From an uncultured Eubacteriales bacterium (lineage in GTDB: Bacteria; Bacillota; Clostridia; Oscillospirales; Oscillospiraceae): a stretch of DNA of 64,000 nt. The notes beneath the pieces were generated by a model that was given only the letters and a program-made list of their open reading frames with translations, was not told where the DNA came from and did not search any database. Below are positions 51,593-60,316 of the stretch, piece by piece (position 1 is the stretch's first letter; each line of letters opens with the position of its first letter). The translations under genes were made by a program, and so were the position numbers. The DNA lies in the NCBI GenBank assembly GCA_900546915.1, contig UREY01000009.1, positions 5,634 to 69,633 of the forward strand, read 5' to 3'.

Positions 51593-53027
51593 AAAAATTC
51601 CCGAAGGCGAGTTTATGAAGCTCCGCCAGGAAGTCCTGACCCAATGGCCCACCGGAAAAGGCGTGGACCTGGAGGAGGCATTCGCCTTTCACAAGTCTCT
51701 CCCTCAGGAAAAAATCTTTTCTCAGAAGCTCATTGACGCCAAGGAGCAACACAAGACCCTGGTCCAGCCCAGAGCCGGTGTTCCCGTAGTAGAAGAGCAC
51801 ATTAAGCTGTTGCAGTTCCTTCAGGATGAGGGCGAAGCCGACCTTCTGCCTACCACCATCGACAGCTACACCCGTCAGAACCGCTATGAAGAGGCGGAAA
51901 ACGGTATCCGGGAATCCATGCGCCTGGGACGGGCCATGCTCAACGGTTTTCCTGCCGTCAACCACGGCGTGTCCGGCTGCCGCCACGTGGTAAACAGCGT
52001 CCAGGTCCCGCTTCAGGTCCGTCACGGCACCCCGGATGCCCGCCTTCTTACCGAGATCACTTATGCAGGCGGCTTTACCAGCTACGAAGGAGGCGGCATT
52101 TCCTACAACCTGCCCTATTGTAAAAGCGTTCCTTTGGAAAGGACCATTTTGGATTGGCAGTATGTAGACCGCCTCACAGGCCTGTATGAGGAAAACGGCG
52201 TCTCCATCAACCGGGAGCCGTACGGCCCTCTCACCGGCACGTTGGTCCCTCCCTGCATGTCTCATGCCGTCGCCATCATCGAAGCGCTTCTAGCCGCCGA
52301 GCAAGGCGTCAAGAACATCACCGTGGGTTACGGTCAGTGCGGCAACCTGGTCCAGGATGTAGCCGCCATCCAAACCCTTCAGGAGCTCACCGAGGAGTAC
52401 CTAAAGAAGTACGGCTATGACGACGTCACAGTCACCACCGTATTGCATCAGTGGATGGGCGGTTTCCCCGCAGACGAGGCCAAGGCCTTCGGCGTCATCG
52501 CCCTGGGCAGCACCATTGCCGCACTGGCCAAGGCCACCAAGGTCATTGTCAAAACCCCCCATGAGGCCATCGGCATTCCCACAAAAGACGCCAACGCCGC
52601 CGGCTTGCGCTGCACCAAGCAGGTGGTCAATATGCTCTACGATCAGTCGCTGAAAAATGTAGAATTGGAAGTGGAGAAGGGCATCATCCGTCACGAAACG
52701 CGGCTGATTGTAAACAAATGCTTTGAGCTGGGCGCCGGAGACATTGCGCTGGGCGTTTGCCGGGGCGTCAAGGCCGGTGTGGTGGATATTCCCTTTGCCC
52801 CTTGCCGGGCCAACGCCGGACAGATGCTTCCGGCCCGGGACAACGAGGGAGCCGTTCGCATTATGAACATCGGCAACCTGCCCTTTGACAAGGAAATCCG
52901 GGATTTCCATGCGGCTAAAATGGCCCAGAGAGCCAGGCAGGAAAAACGGAAGGTCTCTTTCCAGATGGTAATTGACGACGTCTACGCCATCGGCAAAGGC
53001 CGTTTGGTAGGCCGTCCCAGATATTGA
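51576..53027 (+). CDS. glmE: Glutamate mutase epsilon subunit
   Basis: A 483-residue catalytic barrel that converts L-glutamate to (2S,3S)-3-methylaspartate by a radical rearrangement. Family stretches include [60 protein letters not shown] and [20 protein letters not shown]. Full length. It acts with GlmS in a heterotetramer. Confidence 0.97.
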   Translation: MEIQNKKIPEGEFMKLRQEVLTQWPTGKGVDLEEAFAFHKSLPQEKIFSQKLIDAKEQHKTLVQPRAGVPVVEEHIKLLQFLQDEGEADLLPTTIDSYTRQNRYEEAENGIRESMRLGRAMLNGFPAVNHGVSGCRHVVNSVQVPLQVRHGTPDARLLTEITYAGGFTSYEGGGISYNLPYCKSVPLERTILDWQYVDRLTGLYEENGVSINREPYGPLTGTLVPPCMSHAVAIIEALLAAEQGVKNITVGYGQCGNLVQDVAAIQTLQELTEEYLKKYGYDDVTVTTVLHQWMGGFPADEAKAFGVIALGSTIAALAKATKVIVKTPHEAIGIPTKDANAAGLRCTKQVVNMLYDQSLKNVELEVEKGIIRHETRLIVNKCFELGAGDIALGVCRGVKAGVVDIPFAPCRANAGQMLPARDNEGAVRIMNIGNLPFDKEIRDFHAAKMAQRARQEKRKVSFQMVIDDVYAIGKGRLVGRPRY

Positions 53028-53098
53028 TCCCCAGAAGATCCCATTTACGGCATTTTGAAACTTCACGTCTAAGAAATTTATGTTTGGAGGCTGCAAAG

Positions 53099-54358
53099 AT
53101 GAAAATTGTGGATCTAGTTTGCGCCCCTGGGCGCACCGGATTTTATTTTGACGACCAGCGGGCCATCAAGGGCGGCGCCGGTCATGACGGCATGTTTTAT
53201 ACCGGGGACCCCGTTACCCAGGGGTTCCGCTCGGTACGCCAGGCAGGCGAATCGATCTCCGTGATGCTCGTCCTGGAAGATGGGCAAATCGCTTGGGGCG
53301 ACTGCGCCGCCGTTCAGTACAGCGGCGCAGGAGGACGAGACCCCCTGTTCTTAGCGGAAGACTTCATTCCCTTGATTGAAACGTACATCAAGCCGGTTTT
53401 AGTCGGCCGGGAGGCAGACTCCTTCCGAACTCTCTGCCGGGAGATGGAAGCCGTTTCCATAAACGGCCGGCGGCTGCACACCGCCGTGCGCTACGGCCTG
53501 TCCCAGGCCATCCTGGATGCCGTGGCAAAATCCACCGGGCGTCTGATGTGCGAAGTCGTGGCCGATGAGTATGACTGCTCTGTCTCGGACACGCCCATCC
53601 CGATTTTTACCCAATCCGGCGATGACCGGTACAGCAATGCAGACAAGATGATCATCAAAGGCGCACAGGTCCTTCCCCATGGCCTCATCAACAATGTGGA
53701 GGAAAAGCTGGGGCTGCAGGGGGAAAAATTGGCCGAATATGTGTCCTGGCTGCGGGACCGGATCTTGTCCAAGCGGCTGGACCCCCATTATACGCCGGTT
53801 TTGCACATTGACGTATACGGTACCATCGGCGCCCTGTTTGGGAATCACAATTACTCCGCCATGGCCGATTACCTGGCCCGGCTGGAGGAGCTGGCCAAGC
53901 CGCTGCACCTGCGCATCGAGGGCCCCATGGACTGCGATTGCGACCGGCAAAGTCAGCTAGAGGCCCTGGCCGGCCTGACTGCAGAGCTGGACCGGCGTGG
54001 AATTCAGGTAGAGCTGGTGGCGGACGAGTGGTGCAATACCCTGGAAGACATCAAGCTTTTTGCCGACCACAAGGCCGGACATATGGTGCAGATCAAAACC
54101 CCGGATTTGGGCAGCATTCACAATACCATTGAGGCCGTTCTGTACTGCAAGGCCAAAGGCATCGGCGCATACCAAGGCGGTACTTGCAACGAAACGGACC
54201 GCAGCGCCCAGGTTTGCGTCCATTGCGCCATGGCTACCCAGCCGGAACAGATCCTGGCCAAGCCGGGTATGGGCGTAGACGAGGGGTACATGATTGTATA
54301 CAACGAAATGCAGCGTATTTTGGCGCTGCGCCGCGCGAAAAAAAGCCGGGCTCAATAG
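53099..54358 (+). CDS. mal: Methylaspartate ammonia-lyase
   Basis: A 419-residue enolase-superfamily enzyme that removes ammonia from 3-methylaspartate to give mesaconate. The N-terminus MKIVDLVCAPGRTGFYFDDQ is diagnostic. Metal ligands are expected in LHIDVYGTIG (Asp), RIEGPMDCD (Glu) and VADEWCN (Asp); the catalytic Lys lies in VQIKTPDLGSIHNTIEAV. GGAGG precedes the ATG at 53099; an in-frame start at 53024 overlaps the glmE end and is not conserved. Confidence 0.97.
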   Translation: MKIVDLVCAPGRTGFYFDDQRAIKGGAGHDGMFYTGDPVTQGFRSVRQAGESISVMLVLEDGQIAWGDCAAVQYSGAGGRDPLFLAEDFIPLIETYIKPVLVGREADSFRTLCREMEAVSINGRRLHTAVRYGLSQAILDAVAKSTGRLMCEVVADEYDCSVSDTPIPIFTQSGDDRYSNADKMIIKGAQVLPHGLINNVEEKLGLQGEKLAEYVSWLRDRILSKRLDPHYTPVLHIDVYGTIGALFGNHNYSAMADYLARLEELAKPLHLRIEGPMDCDCDRQSQLEALAGLTAELDRRGIQVELVADEWCNTLEDIKLFADHKAGHMVQIKTPDLGSIHNTIEAVLYCKAKGIGAYQGGTCNETDRSAQVCVHCAMATQPEQILAKPGMGVDEGYMIVYNEMQRILALRRAKKSRAQ

Positions 54359-54388
54359 TATTTCAAATCCGTCCAAAGGAGTTTTCTT

Positions 54389-55612
54389 ATGCCGATTCAA
54401 GTTTTCAGTGAAATTGCTCCCCTTCGCCGCGTGCTGTTGCACCGGCCCGGCCAAGAGCTGGAGCATCTCGTGCCCGGCTCTCTGGAGCGGCTGCTTTTTG
54501 ATGACATTCCTTATTTAAAAGGCGCTCAAACAGAGCACGACAGATTTGCTCAGGTCCTGCAGGATAACGGCGTGGAAGTCGTATACCTCTCCACGCTTAC
54601 GGCTGAAGCCCTGGGGCAGGATGAGGCTCTGAAGGAAGCGTTTATTCGGGACTTCACCCAGAAAAGCGGCAGCGTTGCCCACCGGTATGAGCGGGAGCTC
54701 CAGGCATACCTGAGCTCCATGCAGGACGTTCACGAAATGGTTTTACAAACCATGGCCGGTATCCCATTCTCGGATCTCTCTCTGGATCATGCAGAATCCT
54801 TAACCGCGCTGCTCCACAGCAAATCCGACTTCGCCATGGAGCCCATTCCCAACCTCTATTTTACCCGGGACCCCTTTGCCTCCATTGGAGCCGGCGTAGC
54901 GCTGCACCATATGTACTCCGCCACACGCCGGAGGGAAACCCTATACGGCGCGTACATTCTCCAATACCATCCGGATTACGCCGGAACCCCGTTCTACTAC
55001 GCCCCGGATGCGCCCTATTCCCTGGAGGGCGGCGACATCATGAACCTGTCGGAGTCTGTCCTGGCCGTGGGCATCTCCCAGCGCACCATGCCGGAAGCCA
55101 TTGAGCAGCTGGCCCGAAATATTTTCAGCCGACCGGAATCCAAAATCCAAACCATTCTGGCCATGAGCATTCCCAGCAAGCGCGCCTTTATGCATTTGGA
55201 TACCGTGATGACGCAGGTGGATATCGACAAGTTTGTGGTACACCCCGCGATCCTACCCACTTTGCAAATTTTTGAGCTCACCCGTGGCAAGGGCGGGGAA
55301 CTCACCGCCCGGCTTTTGGACATGGACCTGGCGCACACGCTGGCCCACTACCTTCAGTTGGACCAGGTCACGCTGATTCTCTGCGGCGGTCAAGATCAAA
55401 TTGCCGCGCAGCGGGAACAGTGGAACGACGGCTCCAATACCCTCTGCATCCGTCCGGGCGTTGTGATCGCCTACGACCGAAACTATATTACCAATGAAAT
55501 TCTGGAAGACCACGGCATCACTGTGTTAAAAATCCCAAGCGGCGAGCTCTCCCGGGGCCGTGGCGGCCCTCGGTGCATGAGCATGCCTTTGATTCGGGAT
55601 ATGAAATTTTAA
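54389..55612 (+). CDS. arcA: Arginine deiminase
   Basis: A 407-residue enzyme turning arginine into citrulline and ammonia. Motifs: [61 protein letters not shown] and the nucleophile Cys396 in [16 protein letters not shown]. It starts 30 bases after mal with AAAGGAG upstream, so it appears to share the glm-mal transcript. Confidence 0.97.
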   Translation: MPIQVFSEIAPLRRVLLHRPGQELEHLVPGSLERLLFDDIPYLKGAQTEHDRFAQVLQDNGVEVVYLSTLTAEALGQDEALKEAFIRDFTQKSGSVAHRYERELQAYLSSMQDVHEMVLQTMAGIPFSDLSLDHAESLTALLHSKSDFAMEPIPNLYFTRDPFASIGAGVALHHMYSATRRRETLYGAYILQYHPDYAGTPFYYAPDAPYSLEGGDIMNLSESVLAVGISQRTMPEAIEQLARNIFSRPESKIQTILAMSIPSKRAFMHLDTVMTQVDIDKFVVHPAILPTLQIFELTRGKGGELTARLLDMDLAHTLAHYLQLDQVTLILCGGQDQIAAQREQWNDGSNTLCIRPGVVIAYDRNYITNEILEDHGITVLKIPSGELSRGRGGPRCMSMPLIRDMKF

Positions 55613-55631
55613 ATCAGAAAGGAACAAAACT

Positions 55632-56624
55632 ATGCCTGTCAATCTCCGTGGAAGAAGCTACCTGAAACTGTTGGATTATACCCCCGCTGAAATCCGTTAC
55701 CTGCTGGAGCTCAGCAAGGACTTTAAGCGTATGAAACGCGCCGGAACACCCCACCGGTATCTGGCCGGAAAGAACATCGTCCTGCTTTTTGAAAAAACAT
55801 CCACCCGGACCCGCTGCTCCTTCGAAGTGGCCGGAAGGGATCTGGGCCTCGGCGTCACATATTTGGACCCCGGCAGCTCCCAGATGGGCAAAAAAGAGTC
55901 GATTGCCGATACCGCCCGGGTGTTGGGCCGTATGTTTGACGGCATTGAATACCGGGGCTTCAGCCAGAAGACGGTGGAGGATCTGGCAAAATATGCCGGC
56001 GTTCCGGTATGGAACGGCCTCACCGACGAATTCCACCCGACGCAGATGCTGGCAGACCTTTTAACCATCGAGGAACATTTCGGCTACAGCAAAGGCATCC
56101 GTTTCACTTATATGGGCGACGCCCGGAACAATATGGGCAACTCCCTCATGGTTCTGTGCGCCAAAATGGGCCTGCATTTCACCGCCTGCGCCCCCAAGGC
56201 CCTCTTCCCGGCCCCGGAGCTGGTTGACGAGTGCCGGAAAATTGCAGAAGAAACCGGCGCGACCATTCGTCTGACGGAAGACGTTCTCGAGGGCACCCGG
56301 GACGCCGATGTGCTGTACACCGATATCTGGGTCTCTATGGGAGAGCCGGACGAGGTTTGGGAGTCCCGGATTCAGCTACTGAAGCCCTATCAGGTCAACG
56401 CCGCCGCCATGGCAAATGCAAAGCCCACGGCGATTTTCATGCACTGCTTGCCCTCCTACCATGATACCAATACCACCATCGGCGCTCAAATTGCCGAGAA
56501 ATACGGCATTACCGAGATGGAAGTGACCGATCAGGTATTTGAGTCCAAGCAGTCTGTGGTCTTCGACGAAGCAGAAAACCGGATGCATACCATCAAAGCC
56601 GTCATTTACGCCACACTGTGCTAA
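55632..56624 (+). CDS. Ornithine carbamoyltransferase
   Basis: A 330-residue transcarbamylase. STRTR (57-61) and HPTQ (135-138) bind carbamoyl phosphate; MHCLPSYHD is the ornithine-loop motif. Next to arginine deiminase it most likely works in the catabolic direction (citrulline to ornithine and carbamoyl phosphate, as ArcB), though an anabolic ArgF role cannot be excluded. No carbamate kinase (arcC) or arginine-ornithine antiporter is in the window. Confidence 0.95.
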   Translation: MPVNLRGRSYLKLLDYTPAEIRYLLELSKDFKRMKRAGTPHRYLAGKNIVLLFEKTSTRTRCSFEVAGRDLGLGVTYLDPGSSQMGKKESIADTARVLGRMFDGIEYRGFSQKTVEDLAKYAGVPVWNGLTDEFHPTQMLADLLTIEEHFGYSKGIRFTYMGDARNNMGNSLMVLCAKMGLHFTACAPKALFPAPELVDECRKIAEETGATIRLTEDVLEGTRDADVLYTDIWVSMGEPDEVWESRIQLLKPYQVNAAAMANAKPTAIFMHCLPSYHDTNTTIGAQIAEKYGITEMEVTDQVFESKQSVVFDEAENRMHTIKAVIYATLC

Positions 56625-56637
56625 CTGCATGGATTCC

Positions 56638-56678
56638 GGGCGCCGCAAATCAGTTTTTGCGGCGCCCACAAATTTTTT
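56638..56678 (+). terminator. Terminator of the glm-mal-arc operon
   Basis: GGGCGCCGCAAA pairs with TTTGCGGCGCCC, followed after five bases by TTTTTT. Confidence 0.92.
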
Positions 56679-56745
56679 CAAATTTCACCGGCCAAAGGAG
56701 CGCCCCTTCCATCGGGCCGGGCAATCCGGATGAAAGAGGAAGAAA

Positions 56746-57414
56746 ATGATGAAACAAAACCACGCTTTTGAGCAAATGCGGAAGGCTGCAATCCAGCGCC
56801 TGGATTCCCGCGCGCCGGAAGATCTGGCGGAACGGTCCGGCGCCGTGTTCCATGGGGATTCCGCTGTGCTGGAGCTTTCCAGTCTGGGAAAGCATTACAC
56901 ACTTTCTTTGCCTACCTACGAATGCCATCCGGAGATGGAATCCTGGCACTACCTAATTCTGCTGCATTATCTGGATCTGGCGGATGGAACCCCCGTATCC
57001 CCTTGCTTCTGTACTTTTGGGGATTTAAAGGACGGCCTGGTTCGGGGGACAAAATTCGATCACACCGTCACGCAAGCGCTCTGCCAATTTTTAAGGGGAA
57101 GAAACCAGGAACAGCTTACCGCTATCTGCAAACAGCTGGGCGGTCAAATAACCAATTCCCACGCCGACTTCAGCGCGGTCCTGCCTCTCTTCCCCCGGCT
57201 CCCCTTTTTGCTGAAAGTCTGGTACGCCGACGAGGAATTTCCCGCCTCCGGCACGCTGCTTCCCGCCTGCAGCACCAGTCATTACCTCGCCATGGAAGAC
57301 GCCGTGGTCGCAGGAGAGCTCCTGCTCACCAAGCTTCAGCAGGTTTCGCCCCATTTTGAAACCAAGTCCTCCGGTTCCCGGGAATCTCCGGACCACGTTG
57401 CAAACATCCGGTAG
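56746..57414 (+). CDS. DUF3786 family protein
   Basis: A 222-residue protein matching DUF3786 in features such as YTLSLPTYECHPEMESWHYL and ILLHYLDLADGTPVS, and a C-terminal FPRLPFLLKVWYADEEFPAS. This family is often found with corrinoid or one-carbon genes in anaerobes, but no role is known. Start with GAGGAAG six bases upstream; a second ATG follows at once. Confidence 0.82.
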   Translation: MMKQNHAFEQMRKAAIQRLDSRAPEDLAERSGAVFHGDSAVLELSSLGKHYTLSLPTYECHPEMESWHYLILLHYLDLADGTPVSPCFCTFGDLKDGLVRGTKFDHTVTQALCQFLRGRNQEQLTAICKQLGGQITNSHADFSAVLPLFPRLPFLLKVWYADEEFPASGTLLPACSTSHYLAMEDAVVAGELLLTKLQQVSPHFETKSSGSRESPDHVANIR

Positions 57415-57481
57415 CGAGCGGCAAACGGCTCTGTCCTCTAATGCCGTCCTGCCGGTTTCATAGAAAAAAGGTTGTGACGGT

Positions 57482-57520
57482 CTTTTCAAACAGGAAAAAA
57501 TATGCTAAAATGATAGCATA
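57482..57520 (+). promoter_or_regulatory. pfk promoter with inverted repeat over the -10 box
   Basis: TTTTCA (57483-57488), 17 bases, TAAAAT (57506-57511). TATGCTA (57501-57507) and TAGCATA (57514-57520) form an inverted repeat with six bases between, exactly covering the -10 region; a likely repressor site. Confidence 0.6.
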
Positions 57521-57572
57521 TTGCACCAAACGGCCTGTGGCCGAGAACAAAAGAAAAGGGAGGTTTTCTGCT

Positions 57573-58646
57573 ATGAAGAGAATCGGCATGTTAACCAGCG
57601 GCGGCGATTGTCAAGCGCTGAACGCCGCCATGCGCGGTGTGGCCAAAACCCTGTATCACGCCTCGGAGAAAGTGGAAATCTACGGATTTCTGGACGGTTA
57701 TCAGGGGTTGATTTACGGAAAATTTCGACTCCTGACCTATGATGACTTTTCCGGTATTCTCACCAAAGGTGGAACATTTTTGGGCAGCAGTCGGACGCCT
57801 TTTAAAACCATTCAAGAGATCGGACCGGACGGTGTGGATAAAGTCGCGGCCATGAAGCAGACCTATTATAAGCTGCAGCTGGACTGCTTGGTGATCCTGG
57901 GCGGCAACGGCACCCATAAGACGGCCAATCTCCTTCGCACCGAAGGATTAAACATTGTCACGCTTCCGAAAACCATTGACAATGACCTTTGGGGAACCGA
58001 CATGACCTTCGGATTCCAAAGCGCCGTAGACGTAGCCACCAACGCCATCGACTGCATTCACACCACTGCCGCCTCCCACGGCCGCGTCTTTATCGTGGAG
58101 GTCATGGGACACAAGGTGGGATGGTTGACTCTGAACGCCGGGATGGCCGGAGGAGCCGATATCATTCTAATCCCGGAAATTCCATATGACCTGGATAAAA
58201 TAGCCGCAAAAATTCAGCAGCGGCACGACAGAGGCAGCCGGTTCACCATCCTGGCCGTCGCAGAAGGAGCCATATCCAAGGAGGACGCCAAACTCTCCAA
58301 GAAGGAGTACCGGAAAAAGCTGTCCAATTACAAATACCCCTCCGTCTCCTATGAAATTGCCGAAAAGTTGGCCGAGAAATGCGGCTTTGACGTTCGTGTG
58401 ACTGTCCCCGGTCACACCCAGAGAGGCGGCAGTCCTTGCCCATATGACCGGGTATTCGCCAGCCGGCTCGGCTCAGAGGCGGCGAAGTTGATTTTAAACG
58501 GAGAATACGGCTTTATGATCGGCTACAAAAACCGGGAAATGGTCAAAGTGCCTCTGGAAGATGTGGCAGGAAAGCTAAAAATGGTAGACCCCAATTCCTC
58601 CATGGTACAGGAAGCCAAAATGCTCGGCATCAGCTTTGGCGATTGA
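57573..58646 (+). CDS. 6-phosphofructokinase (ATP/PPi specificity unclear)
   Basis: A 357-residue phosphofructokinase. MKRIGMLTSGGDCQALNAAM opens the protein. The phosphoryl-donor loop reads GGNGTHKTA (residues 110-118) and the catalytic loop LPKTIDNDLWGTD (Lys133, Asp136). ATP enzymes usually have Gly at both specificity sites, PPi enzymes Asp and Lys; here the first is Gly-type and the second Lys-type. GRVFIVEVMGH and VPGHTQRGGSP bind fructose 6-phosphate. GGGAGG precedes the ATG. Confidence 0.93.
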   Translation: MKRIGMLTSGGDCQALNAAMRGVAKTLYHASEKVEIYGFLDGYQGLIYGKFRLLTYDDFSGILTKGGTFLGSSRTPFKTIQEIGPDGVDKVAAMKQTYYKLQLDCLVILGGNGTHKTANLLRTEGLNIVTLPKTIDNDLWGTDMTFGFQSAVDVATNAIDCIHTTAASHGRVFIVEVMGHKVGWLTLNAGMAGGADIILIPEIPYDLDKIAAKIQQRHDRGSRFTILAVAEGAISKEDAKLSKKEYRKKLSNYKYPSVSYEIAEKLAEKCGFDVRVTVPGHTQRGGSPCPYDRVFASRLGSEAAKLILNGEYGFMIGYKNREMVKVPLEDVAGKLKMVDPNSSMVQEAKMLGISFGD

Positions 58647-58716
58647 TCTTTCGTCTTCCCTCCCAAGCGCAGCCAGAAGCGCCTGCGCCAATCTCGTCAT
58701 TTCCCGATCTCAGCGA

Positions 58717-58742
58717 CCGCAGGATGTTCCTGCATCCTGCGG
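58717..58742 (+). terminator. Hairpin after pfk
   Basis: CCGCAGGATG and CATCCTGCGG form a perfect ten-base stem with a six-base loop 70 bases after the stop. No T-run on either strand, so termination strength is uncertain. Confidence 0.5.
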
Positions 58743-58779
58743 CCATCTATTATACTAAGCTTTTACTTCCAGACGCCCT

Positions 58780-58950
58780 TTACATCATATGCTCTTCGGC
58801 ACAATCGTCTACCACACGAACACCCATCGCACCGTCAGGCGCAACAGGAAATTGGGCAATGCTGGTCGAATCAAACTTGGAACACAGTCTTTGCGCCGGA
58901 TCCACGCGAATCTCCTCTGCTCGGTGTGCATCTTTCTTTTTATGAGACAT
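58780..58950 (-). CDS. Small hypothetical protein (56 residues)
   Basis: MSHKKKDAHRAEEIRVDPAQ begins a short polar protein that ends DDCAEEHMM. AAGGGG lies ten bases before the ATG. It fills much of the 385-base gap between pfk and the Spo0A-like gene. I know no family; coding is supported only by the ribosome-binding site and plausible composition. Confidence 0.4.
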   Translation of the reverse strand: MSHKKKDAHRAEEIRVDPAQRLCSKFDSTSIAQFPVAPDGAMGVRVVDDCAEEHMM

Positions 58951-59031
58951 ATGCGGATTCACCCCTTGTACAGCTTGCCAAAAAGGAGCGAAAAATATGT
59001 ACGGGATACCGGCCATGAAAGCAACGGCAGG

Positions 59032-59391
59032 TCAATTGGTTGCAGAAGCTGTGGAAATTGAGAGCTTCCGCCGAAGATAGTGCGCCAAGATCTCAATAAA
59101 ATCTGAAGCGGTAGGCGGCTCACTCAGCGGATAACCAGCCATGCGAGCCAGGCCCGCGGGATTGATTCGCCAAACCCGCTGCACTACGGTGCGAAGATTT
59201 CGCTCCACCGCAGTCCACTTACACCCGCATATTTGAGCCACTGGGAGATAGATATCCCTTGTTACATAAAGCAGCCGGTCTTCGTCCTCTATAGCCAGCT
59301 GAATCGCAACTACAGCTCGTTGCTGGGCAATATAGTTTCCTCCAACACCGAGTTCTCGAAGCGTGTCTCGAATTATTTGATTATATTCCAT
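59032..59391 (-). CDS. Stand-alone Spo0A C-terminal DNA-binding domain protein
   Basis: A 119-residue protein that is essentially only the Spo0A effector domain: DTLRELGVGGNYIAQQRAVV aligns with the first helices, CGCKWTAVERNLRTVVQRVW with the recognition helix region (usual SRVERAIRHAIEVAW), and GYPLSEPPTASDFIEILAHY with the last helices. The receiver domain is absent, so phosphorylation cannot control it. GGGGAGG precedes the ATG. Upstream are 0A-type boxes. It might compete with or act in place of Spo0A. Confidence 0.9.
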   Translation of the reverse strand: MEYNQIIRDTLRELGVGGNYIAQQRAVVAIQLAIEDEDRLLYVTRDIYLPVAQICGCKWTAVERNLRTVVQRVWRINPAGLARMAGYPLSEPPTASDFIEILAHYLRRKLSISTASATN

Positions 59392-59423
59392 ATTATTTCC
59401 TCCCCTGTGGTGGTAATATGGAG

Positions 59424-59485
59424 ATTCTACGACAAAAATCGCAAGGATTCAGAATTGTCGACAAACTTTGCTTCTTTTCGACAAA
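59424..59485 (-). promoter_or_regulatory. Three 0A-like boxes upstream of the Spo0A_C gene
   Basis: Compared with the Spo0A box TTTGTCGAA, the minus strand has TTTGTCGAA (59477-59485, perfect), TTTGTCGAC (59457-59465, one mismatch) and TTTGTCGTA (59428-59436, one mismatch), all in the same direction. TAGAAT (59424-59429), overlapping the last box, is a possible -10. Confidence 0.8.
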
Positions 59486-59599
59486 AAATAAATTACGATC
59501 TTACCAACCGGCATAGCATATGCCGCAAACCAAAGAAAATAGGACCTGCAAGTCAAGGGCGTGCATAGCACTTCGACCTTCAGGCCGAAATCCATGTGC

Positions 59600-59640
59600 A
59601 AAAAACGTGCCCAAGAGCTTTTCCCAAGCTCTTGGGCACA
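59600..59640 (-). terminator. Terminator of the radical SAM gene pair
   Basis: GTGCCCAAGAGCTT and AAGCTCTTGGGCAC form a 14-base stem with a five-base loop; on the minus strand GTTTTTTG follows. Confidence 0.95.
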
Positions 59641-59650
59641 CAACGTTATT

Positions 59651-60316
59651 TCAGCGAAATGGAACGCCGATGGAATCCAGAACCTCCAGACGGCGCACCC
59701 TGGCAAAGCTTGGGGCAAACGCGGCGCAATGAAGACGTATCGCATCCACCAAAAGCGTAGGATTCAAAGCCGGATTCTGAGCGCACACGCGACATTCCAA
59801 AACGCATTCCTGATCACCGGCCCGGCGGCAGGAAACAGACTGGAGCAGGGGACGAATATCCAGCTCGGTCACGCCGTTTTTCGTACGTTTTGGGACAGGC
59901 AAAGGGGCCGTCTGCTGAAAAAAATGCAAAAGCGCTGTTTCCGTCCCACCCGGGACCCCCCTGTCATACTCCAAAGTAATCGCAGCATCCAGAAATGTTA
60001 ACTCTCGCAACTTTTTTTCCGGCTCCCAGATGTCCAAAACCCGAAGTCCCTCCGGCAATGTGGCGTTCAGCCGGTCCGGGATTTCACAAAGCGGTACGGA
60101 AACTCCTTCAGCCAGGTCGAAGTCCAACAGTTCACAAACGCTCTCTGTACCTACAGGAAGCGGCAGGGCGATAGATACGTGGGCGCGGGGCGTAAAACCC
60201 TGGCTGTGGCGAATCAGAATCCCTCCGCGCCGGAAGGCTCTTTGAAACACCCGCATGAGATCCAGATGGGAAATCCAAACGGCATTTCCCACTTTTTCAA
60301 ACCGAATTCTAGGCAT
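59651..60316 (-). CDS. TIGR03936 (DUF2344) family protein, partner of the radical SAM enzyme
   Basis: A 221-residue protein beginning MPRIRFEKVGNAVWISHLDL with MRVFQRAFRRGGI and SQGFTPRAHVSIALPLPVGT, the DUF2344 signature. It overlaps the B12-radical SAM gene by eight bases; the two are almost always paired, sometimes fused, and may act together on RNA. Substrate unknown. Confidence 0.92.
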   Translation of the reverse strand: MPRIRFEKVGNAVWISHLDLMRVFQRAFRRGGILIRHSQGFTPRAHVSIALPLPVGTESVCELLDFDLAEGVSVPLCEIPDRLNATLPEGLRVLDIWEPEKKLRELTFLDAAITLEYDRGVPGGTETALLHFFQQTAPLPVPKRTKNGVTELDIRPLLQSVSCRRAGDQECVLECRVCAQNPALNPTLLVDAIRLHCAAFAPSFARVRRLEVLDSIGVPFR

